From assembly GCA_021613535.1 (NCBI GenBank), contig CP075493.1, forward strand, positions 15,128,001 through 15,192,000: a stretch of DNA of 64,000 bases, written 5' to 3'. Source of the DNA: Adineta vaga. Lineage: Eukaryota; Rotifera. The translations under genes and the position numbers were made by a program. A model generated the notes under the pieces. That model was not told where the DNA came from. It saw only the letters and a program-made list of their open reading frames with translations, and searched no databases. Positions 56,033 to 64,000 of this stretch are shown here, piece after piece. The first letter of the stretch is position 1. Each line of letters starts with the position of its first letter.

Positions 56033-58712
56033 ATGGAATTGAATTCTTTACCAGTACATAAAGAACAGCAAAAGAATGAGTACCATTTTCAAGATATGTC
56101 ATTGAATAATGAACAAGAACAAACTTTCATAAGAATAGAAAAACAAACAAATACACGAAATTCACGGTGAGTAATCAATAACAAACATAGGTTTTTCTTT
56201 CTATTGCTGATTACTCGTAGATCATGGTGGAAACACACTTCTGCATTACTAATGATAGTCGTTATAAGTAGCATGTTTATTCTTTGGATTAAACATGACA
56301 CAACAGTCTCAAACGATAGTGATACAAATCTTCAATTGAAATCATATTCAGAACGAGTAACTATCGACTACATTTGTTTTTCTTCGTTACATATTTCATT
56401 CGCACAGGATTCCGATTCATCAGTAACTCTTGGTTATATAAATATATACATTCATAAATCTCGTAGAAATGGTTATAAAAGATCATCGGAATTAATTCGA
56501 TTTCCGGTTGCTCATTTTCTTCGTCATCATTTTCGTTTGTTTTTCTTTTATTTTTCGAGATACTTTAATTCTATTTCTCTACATAGGACATAGTCATCAA
56601 TATCGAAGTATTAAACCATGGCCTAGTGTTTATGTCGATCGATATACTCAACATACATTGTTTACTTCAACGAAAGGTCGAGGTAAGTGTCTAATGAAAC
56701 ATTTATTTAGTTTTTTTTAATATAAACTATTCAATCATTTTAGCTTATCTTCTACCACCAATAATGAACGGTCATGATGAAGTCTTCTCAATAGCTGACC
56801 TCCTTCTGTCAGAAGATGTTAGTTTTGCTAGTAATGGTATTCCGCGAAGAGGTGATTTGGATTTAACACCGTATTTCAAATCAGTTCAATGTAAGTGAAT
56901 CATTGTTGCATTCGATTTTGTTGAGGAAAACTGCATTAAAAAGCTTTTTTATCTTGTATACTTCTTTATTTTAATAGTGATGGGACCGGGCATACCAAAA
57001 TTTAGTTATACCAAAGGAATTTTCATGGGTGGTGTTCGTACAAAATATGAATCATTTTCGAGATACGAAAATTCAGAAGATGAAGATTCATATAACAATG
57101 ATGATAAACCGCGAACACATTATACAAGTATTGAACTAAATTCTTAAAAGAATTGTTTTTCTAATTTTAGCTTTTTATTCCAATAGAACCATCAGCAAAA
57201 TCAACCGACAAGAAAACGTTCGTCAATTAACTTTTCTTCTTAAGAAATCCTATTTTTTATTTCTTTAGACTAAATTGTCCAATCGTAATCTTAGGTGCTG
57301 GAATGGGTGGAGCCCATAGTGCTTATCGTTTATCTCCAATTCATAAAGATAATGTTTGTATCTTTGAACGTGAAAATTATGTTGGCGGTCGTGCATATGA
57401 TCTTGATTATAAAGGAAATATTCCTGATGCCTATTCAACAACTCCAATATCACCATTAGGTTCTATACGATTTTATAAAGGTCAACCTGTGATGAAAGAA
57501 TTAATTGACGAATTGAATATAACCTATTATCCCTATGATTATCAAACACAATTGATAAAAGCACGTGGACAACTTTATACATCGTATAATGAAATGTGTA
57601 CGAAATCTTATGTTAATTTAACTTGTACTGATGATTCCGATGGAAATAATCCACCTGATCAATTATGGTTGAAATTATTAGATGCATATGAAACTAATCC
57701 GAAAGATTTATATAAATATGCTGATGTAAATGCATTTTGTCGTGCTTTATTTGGTGATGAAGCAACGGAATATTTAAGAGATTCATTTCGATTTCGTGCA
57801 GATTTTCATACAGATGTTTATTCATATTTAGAATATTTAAAACAAGAATGGAATCTTGTTGGAACAATTTATTATCCATTCAATGGTCTTTCACAAGTTG
57901 TTAAACGAATGATTTATAAATCAACAAAAATCAATAAAGCACGATTGTATTTAAATGAAGAAGTTCTTCGAATTGATGAAGTTTCGAATAGTTTTCTTAT
58001 TGAAACAACCAATTATAAAGTTTATTGTAAACAATTAATCATAACAATTCCACCAGCACATTGGACAAATATTCATGGAACAATTGCGAATGAGATTAAA
58101 TCAAGTAAACAATTTCAAGCAATTTTACCAGTAACAACAGTTGTAATTAATAATTATTGGTCGGAAAGATGGTGGGAAAAAACTTCCTTAACGGAGAAAA
58201 TTGTCGATCGAGCTTGGACAAGTCAAAATTGTATTAATTTTATAGAAATTCTATCGCGACATCCAGAAAAAATGAATCAAAATGTGACACGAAGTGTTTA
58301 TGATGACGGTCTATGTACCGATGTTTGGTCAGCTTTAGTTAATCGTTCATCAAATCGAGATTTAATTGATGAATTATTAAGAGGTTTAAGATCCATTTAT
58401 ACTGATGTAACAATTCCATCACCGAAAAAAACACAAGTTCAAATATGGCACGGTGCATGGCATTTACAAAGACGAAATAGTCAATTTACGAATAAAGATA
58501 TTGCTCGTTGGGCTTTGAGACCATTGAAAAAATTCAATAAAAACCAAATAACATTAGTAGGTGAAGCATATAATATTGATCGATCTGGTTGGAGTGATGG
58601 AGCAATTAAATCATCATTGATGTCACTTTATTCACAATTTAATTTTAAGAAATCTTGTTATCAAAATGATCAAGCTGTTGAAGGAGAATATTGTAGTAAT
58701 ATGTTTATTTAA
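56033..58712 (+). CDS. Type II membrane protein with C-terminal flavin amine oxidase domain
   Basis: Eight exons (56033-56166, 56221-56356, 56408-56534, 56587-56682, 56744-56890, 56978-57127, 57187-57217, 57269-58712) join in frame to 754 residues. A cytoplasmic head, one transmembrane helix (SALLMIVVISSMFILWI) and the same stalk module as the preceding gene (SVYVDRYTQHTLFTSTKGRA, YLLPPIMNGHDEVFSIADLL, GPGIPKFSYTKGIFMGGVRT) come first. The rest is a flavin monoamine/L-amino-acid oxidase: FAD-binding PIVILGAGMGGAHSAYRL with ERENYVGGRAYD, a SPLGSIRFYKG segment, and the C-terminal VGEAYNIDRSGWSDGAIKSS. It would oxidise amines or amino acids outside the cell, releasing peroxide; the substrate is unknown. 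The junction between stalk and oxidase rests on a 31-bp exon and a GTTCGT donor and is the weakest point. Confidence 0.7.
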
Positions 58713-58802
58713 TGTACCTTTCTTATGTGTTTTTCTATCAAAATAAAATATTTTTCAAACATTCGACATCATCGTCATAATAAGTTACTAAAAAGCGTCT
58801 AG

Positions 58803-58848
58803 AAGGGTGTGTATGAGGACGGGGATGAATACAAGATGCCCACATCCA
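58803..58848. repeat. Weak telomere-like inverted repeat
   Basis: AAGGGTGTGTATGAGGACGG on the left and GATGCCCACATCC on the right; degenerate arms with little pairing. Probably a decayed family member. Confidence 0.35.
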
Positions 58849-59206
58849 TTCGGATATTATTAACGCTGTGGCAGGTCGACAACTACTAAAACGAAAGAAC
58901 GAACCATTGAGCAAACACTTATATAATTTGGTTTAAAATACATATCCAAATGTGCAAGATCAATTAAAACACATTGAACGTTTATCACATATGCGAACAA
59001 TTGACCGTCTTCCGTGTTTTTCTCTCTCAACAAGAATCACACATTTCATTTAAAAAAATACTTCACTTTGTTTTCTTTGGAAAACGCCTCATGAAATTTT
59101 GTCATTCTATATAAATATTCATTTGCAAGTTTTCTTTCGTTTAAATCAGATAATTAATTTCATTAGCCATATTATTCAAACTAATGACAATGAAAGTTGA
59201 AATTAT

Positions 59207-59261
59207 CATCTTGAGTGTGGGCAAGAGTATGGATCTCTTGTTAACCCACACCTTCAAGATG
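59207..59261. repeat. Telomere-like inverted-repeat hairpin (best-defined short member)
   Basis: 55-bp element. Left arm CATCTTGAGTGTGGG, right arm CCCACACCTTCAAGATG, with one mismatch apart from the loop; the loop itself holds the smaller palindrome CAAGAG...CTCTTG. The terminus CATCTTGAG(G/T)GTGTGG recurs at most other loci in the window, which defines the family. Confidence 0.85.
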
Positions 59262-59488
59262 GTATTCGATTTCTTTTGTTTTTATTAGACAAAGAACGTG
59301 AGTAGACAATATTAAGACAACAACAAACTAACTAGTTCACAATAGATTTGCAAATATAGATGAAATAGAAATATTTTTATGCGAGGAAATCAGTAAATTA
59401 TAATTGTAGACTATTAATTCTCAGGTCATTTTGTAAAAAGAGAGTCTCCTTGAGAAAACACATCTCAACATATGAACTAAACAGTTTT

Positions 59489-60502
59489 CTATTGTACACG
59501 ATGTGCTTTCGAGATCATTGGTAACATGTTGCCTTCAGCAGGACGCTGTATATTTTCTACATTTGTCGGTGCAATCTTTTTCCCTCTTGATACGAAACTA
59601 ATCAATTCTTGACGAAATTCAGTAAATGTAATTAGATAAATTGGAAAATTTAAAATAGGAAATGTGTATTGAATTATATCAATTGCATTGAGTATATGAC
59701 GACCCCATTCATTTGCAAAAAGAGTATCATAAAAGAAAGCGTAATTGATCGAAGATGGCGTACGGGTTATTATGAATAAAAAGCCCGTAGTTATAAGAGT
59801 GATTGAAACAGATCGATGACGAATTTGCGAATTTCTTACAGTAGTTGTGCGTCGTAATTGAGCAAGATGATAAATTGAAATAATATTGAACAAGATTATG
59901 AAGAATGATGGGATGAGATTATAAATACATAAATGTATTAGATGATATAGAGGAAAAATTCGATATAGCTTAGAATTCAGAATAATTCGTCCAGTAGTAT
60001 TTCTATAACAGACGAATAGTAAAAAGTGAAGATGGAAAAGAGAAAAGAATCCGATGAGACAACCAATAATAAATAAAACATTTTTTGATCGATTAAACCA
60101 AGTATTAGGATTTACACGACTTAAAACTAAATATCGATCAAAACAAATCAAAACATGTAACCATGCTAAAATATGAAGTGTAAAATAATTGAAAAATAAA
60201 GCGAATTTACATGATGCAACTGTATATGAAGCATATAATGTAAATCCATGAACAATACTAAAATAATTATCTAAAGTCCATCCATATAATCCAAGAAAAT
60301 CGATCATTGCAATTGCACGCATATAATGAATCGTTGGACGGACTTGAGTATTTCGAAATTTTGATTGACATAAAATAACAAATGTTAAGAGATTAAATAT
60401 TGTACCAATGATGACCATTGATAAGGAATAATATCCTGCAAAAGTTATATCAGTTGAAGATGAATATATATTTGTATTATTTGAATTATTGGTAGCTGTC
60501 AT
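59489..60502 (-). CDS. Rhodopsin-like seven-transmembrane receptor
   Basis: 337 residues, single exon. Short Asn/Ser-rich N-terminus with NxS/T sites, then seven helices: TM1 FAGYYSLSMVIIGTIFNLLT; TM2 with MIDFLGLYGWTL; TM3 ending in CFDRYLV (DRY motif) before the second intracellular loop; TM5 around LIPSFFIILFNIISI; TM6 SITLITTGFLFIITRTP; TM7 PILNFPIYLIT (a form of NPxxY). A class A G-protein-coupled receptor; ligand unknown. Hairpins lie just beyond its 3' end. Confidence 0.85.
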   Translation of the reverse strand: MTATNNSNNTNIYSSSTDITFAGYYSLSMVIIGTIFNLLTFVILCQSKFRNTQVRPTIHYMRAIAMIDFLGLYGWTLDNYFSIVHGFTLYASYTVASCKFALFFNYFTLHILAWLHVLICFDRYLVLSRVNPNTWFNRSKNVLFIIGCLIGFFSLFHLHFLLFVCYRNTTGRIILNSKLYRIFPLYHLIHLCIYNLIPSFFIILFNIISIYHLAQLRRTTTVRNSQIRHRSVSITLITTGFLFIITRTPSSINYAFFYDTLFANEWGRHILNAIDIIQYTFPILNFPIYLITFTEFRQELISFVSRGKKIAPTNVENIQRPAEGNMLPMISKAHRVQ

Positions 60503-61258
60503 TATATTGATATGAGTGATGTTACTGATTTTGTTGAAGAAAATATGTAAGTGTATCTTTGTTTCAATTCTTTGTTTACAATGAAATAAGAAAGGAGACG
60601 CGTTTTTAGAGTTTTATAAATGCATTTTCTCAATTATTAATTTATATTTATATCTTTTGACTATAGGCTTAAAATTAGCTGACGTCGGTTTTTATATTTA
60701 TAACTTTTTTTAATGAAATATTCTCGCAATAAACTATTCCTACCGAACATGATGTATGGTTGTTAATGTATAAGATGCGCGATTATTGCATTTATAGATT
60801 AATTTTATTGCCGAAGGATGTAATATATTTTTTCACATTTTAGATTGTTTTCAATCTTGAAAATACTTTCAAAATTAATAAAGTAAAATAAAGCTCCTCT
60901 GACCTTTAATCACTTTTTTATATAATTGTTAGTAATTTTACACATTTACAAGTGTTTTTTTTTCTATTTTTGTCTCAAATATAATTAGAAGAGTCATCTA
61001 TGTATTTGTCACGATTTTGTTGTGCACTAATGCGCAAGATAGAGAATGATGATTAGATGTGAAAAATACGAAGATTAGTGCTAATGGTGAGTCATCACAG
61101 GATTGTTGAAAATGTTTGATATCATTACTAGTGAGGATAATCGATGATAAATAATGTATAAGTACATACAAATTTTACATGTTGAAAAAAGATTTGATAA
61201 CTACCACTCCCATCTTATATCATTGATATTTTAAACATATTTTCACTGTAAATTCACG
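60503..61258. other. Intergenic region
   Basis: AT-rich; a TGACGTC site at about 60681 is the only recognisable regulatory-like word. No gene seen. Confidence 0.35.
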
Positions 61259-61408
61259 TCGTGGGTGAGGGTGTGGTTGAGGGTGTGGTTGTGGGTGACT
61301 AGAGAATTCTGCGACGCGTTTCGACCTTGCTGAAGGATCTCATCAGGTAGTTTTAGGATGGATGTGGGCGAAGAGAAGAGTATTATCCACACCCACACCC
61401 TCAAGATG
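61259..61408 (-). mobile_element. 150-bp telomere-like element with internal hammerhead motif
   Basis: Plus strand: G-rich block (GTGGGTGAGGGTGTGG and two further units, 61261-61297), the hammerhead region, then a C-rich arm CCACACCCACACCCTCAAGATG ending at 61408. On the minus strand this reads family terminus CATCTTGAGGGTGTGGGTG, short spacer, hammerhead, then a C-rich tail of several CCCACA/CCCTCA units. This is the full-length version of the short hairpins and suggests what they derive from. Confidence 0.75.
61306..61352 (-). ncRNA. Hammerhead-ribozyme motif
   Basis: Minus strand: CUGAUGAG, stem II (GAUCCUU / AAGGUC with one bulged U, loop CAGC), CGAAAC, minimal stem III (ACGCGU), cleavage triplet GUC. 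Stem I CUAC/GCAG pairs three of four. All core nucleotides required for cleavage are present. The very short stem III is like hammerheads of Penelope-like elements and retrozymes, which often act as dimers. Confidence 0.75.
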
Positions 61409-61540
61409 AACAAATCAAGAGAATTTTGCAATTATGTATTTATCTAAGTGAATAAAATATATATATCTCCGACGTGATCTATTAATCTACGTGCTCTTAA
61501 TATAATAACAAGTATTTATTATTGATATAGACATTTTAAA

Positions 61541-64000
61541 ATGTTAATAGCAATCAATAGAAGAAATGTTTTCTTCATTATTTTATTAATTCCTACTGTT
61601 AAAAATCAATTTAATTTATATAATACTGATCAAAATCAAAATTCATTCTTATACTTCGATTGTCTTCAATATTTTATACAATTAAAGTTCGATTTTCTAT
61701 CGGAATCGAAAGAATTCTCATTACCTTTTCAGACTATTTCTTACTGCATTCGTCCTGTTGCTAATGAAATCGATAATGATCAATCAATCAATGAAATTTT
61801 TACTTCATACACATTCGATCAATTGATTCAAATGAATATTACAATAGAAGATCTTCTCAAATGGTCAATATCTTTTGATATGATGGAAAATTATCAAGAA
61901 TATCTTAATACATTGGATCCTATTCTATCTACACATGTTTTAAATAATTGCTCTAATCGATGGTTTGGTTCATACTGTCAGTACAGAATAAATCAAAATA
62001 GCGTTCAATATTTTGTAAGTCATGTGTTTAATGGTAAAGAACGACAAATCGCTGATCAATTATTGTCTACTCATCGCGTTTGTTACACTCTATTGAAATG
62101 TAATCGTTGTCTCGATTGGCGCGAAATATATGATGGAAAAATCGACTGTACAATCGATGGAATAGACGAAGAGAATTGTTTATCTTTAGAAATGAATGAA
62201 TGTAATGAGAATGAATATCGATGTCATAATGGATTATGTATCCCTAAAGATTTTCTCGATGATTACTCATTTAGTCCAGATTGTTTAGATGGCGCTGATG
62301 AATATATACCAAACCAAATGAGCAATACACTTTCTACTTATCCTGGTTGCTATCGAGATCCATCATTTCGATGTGAAGAATCTCATCATCCTCTACGATT
62401 GAAAAGTTTTCCTTGTGGTGACGGTGAAACATTATTTACATTTGCATCATGTGCCAATGGTCGTCATTTTCTCGAATTTGAAATACTTTACTCTTTCGAC
62501 CAAAATAATGCTCTATCATTCAATTGTTGGCTTTTATTATATTGTGCTACTGCATTTGATCGCCAATTTGATCAATGTAAAACAATTTGTAAATCTTACG
62601 AATGTAGTTATAATTTATCTGAACAATGTCATTCAACATATATTTTCTTTCCACAAACTGCGATTCTTCATAATCATATTCGATTTGCTTATGCAACAAA
62701 TGAAACTATACGAAGAAAACGTTATCAACGAGCATTATTACCTCATTTTGTTTGTTATGAGTTTCAACGATGTCCGTTTTTAATACCGACATTATTCATC
62801 AATGGTTTACCTTGTCAACGTACTTTAGAATTAAATATTAAACAATATTATGAAATTGATCAATACTTTCGAGCATGTATAAATGAATATAAAACCAAAA
62901 AATCTACTCTTATTCAATGTTCAAATACAGGAAAATTTATTTCAAAATATCGTCTTTTAGATGGAATCATTGATTGTTATAATGCGACTGATGAAAATGG
63001 TATCGATGGATGTTCGTTAAATGATCCATATCGATTTGTATGTTCATCCGAAAAGAAGTGTATTTCACGTGTTGCTAAATATGATTCTGTACCAGATTGT
63101 TTCAAAGATGAAGATGAAAGGCGTTACAAAAAAATCAGATTTTCCTTTCAAGAATTATGTAATGGATTTACACATATGAATAGAGAAATTATCGATAATC
63201 AAACGGAAACAGATGAAACGAATTGTGACGAATGGCCATGTGATAATCTCTACACACGTTGTGATAAAGCCTGGTCTTGTTTAAATGGAGCTGATGAATC
63301 AAAATGTACGGCTTTACAGTGTTCTCCTACAGATGATACCATACCATGTATTTCGCCATATAATTTTACTGAATTTTGTTTACCGATTTCTCGTGCGAAT
63401 GATGGAATCATCGATTGTCTTGGTTCAAGTGATGAACGATCATATTGTCGATCGAAATATGAAGGACAACTTCTCAATCCATACCGATGTTGGAATGATT
63501 CGAAGTGTATTCAAGCTGAAGTTATATGTTTAAAAGGATTTTGTCCTTTTGAAGATCTTTCAAATCAATGTAAAGAAAATCATTTGGATTATCTTATATT
63601 AAGTATGAAAAAAGATTATCATCGATCGCAATTTCCATATGAAAAATTTTTCTTTCTCGAAGATCAAAATATATCATTACGATCGTTCGAACAAAAATTT
63701 CCGATAGAGGAAATCGTTTCTGATTCTTATCTGATACAATTTGACCATTGGAAATGTAATCGTGGTATACCAGTTGAAATGAATAATACTTATCGTTGTT
63801 TTTGTCCACCAAGTTATTATGGAAATCAATGTCAATTTCAAAGTCAACGCGTTAGTTTAACTTTACAAATACGAAAAATCTGTGCACCAAGTTGTCATGG
63901 TGTGTTTCAACTTCTATTAACTTTATTTGATAATAAACAAATGATACATTCTCAAGAACAATTAACCTATCATACAACCACAGATTGTAAAAGAAAACTC
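61541..64000 (+). CDS. LDLa/EGF multidomain receptor, 5' part (runs off right edge)
   Basis: An open frame of 820 codons from ATG 61541 to the window end without a stop. It starts with a signal peptide (RRNVFFIILLIPTVKNQFNL) and aligns along its length with the 1556-residue receptor at 25107-29777. Shared features: YCIRPVANE near the start, an LDLa block CNRCLDWREIYDGKIDC, NECNENEYRCHNGLCIPKDF, later LDLa repeats (CDEWPCDNLYTRCDKAWSCL; CLGSSDERSYC) and the EGF-like CFCPPSYYGNQCQFQSQRV. The seven-helix part should lie beyond 64000. Single exon so far. Confidence 0.85.
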   Translation, partial: MLIAINRRNVFFIILLIPTVKNQFNLYNTDQNQNSFLYFDCLQYFIQLKFDFLSESKEFSLPFQTISYCIRPVANEIDNDQSINEIFTSYTFDQLIQMNITIEDLLKWSISFDMMENYQEYLNTLDPILSTHVLNNCSNRWFGSYCQYRINQNSVQYFVSHVFNGKERQIADQLLSTHRVCYTLLKCNRCLDWREIYDGKIDCTIDGIDEENCLSLEMNECNENEYRCHNGLCIPKDFLDDYSFSPDCLDGADEYIPNQMSNTLSTYPGCYRDPSFRCEESHHPLRLKSFPCGDGETLFTFASCANGRHFLEFEILYSFDQNNALSFNCWLLLYCATAFDRQFDQCKTICKSYECSYNLSEQCHSTYIFFPQTAILHNHIRFAYATNETIRRKRYQRALLPHFVCYEFQRCPFLIPTLFINGLPCQRTLELNIKQYYEIDQYFRACINEYKTKKSTLIQCSNTGKFISKYRLLDGIIDCYNATDENGIDGCSLNDPYRFVCSSEKKCISRVAKYDSVPDCFKDEDERRYKKIRFSFQELCNGFTHMNREIIDNQTETDETNCDEWPCDNLYTRCDKAWSCLNGADESKCTALQCSPTDDTIPCISPYNFTEFCLPISRANDGIIDCLGSSDERSYCRSKYEGQLLNPYRCWNDSKCIQAEVICLKGFCPFEDLSNQCKENHLDYLILSMKKDYHRSQFPYEKFFFLEDQNISLRSFEQKFPIEEIVSDSYLIQFDHWKCNRGIPVEMNNTYRCFCPPSYYGNQCQFQSQRVSLTLQIRKICAPSCHGVFQLLLTLFDNKQMIHSQEQLTYHTTTDCKRKL

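Noticed and set aside
1-64000. tRNA, rRNA genes and CRISPR arrays
   Set aside because: I looked for T-loop words (GTTCGAATC type), conserved rRNA blocks and regularly spaced repeats and found none that hold up; the 30-bp repeats at 16999-17088 have no spacers. A tRNA scan would be decisive.

Overview
The window looks like nuclear DNA of a bdelloid rotifer (Adineta/Rotaria type). It is AT-rich and carries many small GT-AG introns of about 45-70 bp. It contains gene families typical of bdelloids: ADP-ribosyltransferase/TPR proteins, LDLa-EGF-7TM receptors and secreted beta-sandwich module proteins. Short arrays of TGTGGG, the bdelloid telomere-type repeat, are scattered through it, and its retroelement carries a DEDDy-exonuclease ORF3. 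The assignment is inferred from these features; no search was run.

Left part (1-14.6 kb): the 3' portion of a secreted modular gene with a recently duplicated exon-intron unit; an alpha/beta-hydrolase esterase broken by a 234-bp insertion with 7-bp target duplication; a decayed Pax-type gene (RED subdomain plus homeodomain, two in-frame stops); an intact mu-class glutathione S-transferase; and a small Gly-rich membrane protein.

14.7-23.7 kb: a complete, apparently very young Ty3/gypsy-type LTR retrotransposon on the minus strand. It has identical 166-bp LTRs, a 5-bp target duplication, gag, pol and a third ORF for a DEDDy 3'-5' exonuclease. 25-36 kb: a 1556-codon single-exon LDLa/EGF/7TM receptor, a second 7TM receptor, a TA-flanked inverted-repeat element, two hammerhead-ribozyme motifs and a CpG-rich palindromic island.

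36-45 kb is a nest of mobile DNA. A BEN-domain gene and a TNP-type transposase-domain gene lie head to tail. The latter is split a few codons after a candidate ATG by an intact piggyBac element (TTAA duplication). Next come two truncated genes that meet at a telomere-like hairpin. 45-59 kb: an UNC-93-like transporter, a secreted Cys-rich protein, a DUF6875-like protein, an ART/TPR relic, a free cupin, and two tandem genes sharing one membrane-anchored N-terminal module. One of these is spliced to a cupin and the other to a flavin amine oxidase. 59-64 kb: another 7TM receptor, a hammerhead-bearing telomere-like element, and the 5' 820 codons of a second LDLa/EGF receptor running off the right edge.

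The most unusual signal is a dispersed family of short inverted-repeat elements whose arms read about CATCTTGAGGGTGTGGGTG. There are at least 11 two-armed loci. One carries an internal hammerhead core followed by a C-rich tail, and a single-armed locus has the same arrangement. This resembles the C-rich-repeat-plus-hammerhead 3' end reported for bdelloid Athena/Terminon telomeric retroelements. One copy supplies the stop codon of a truncated ART gene.
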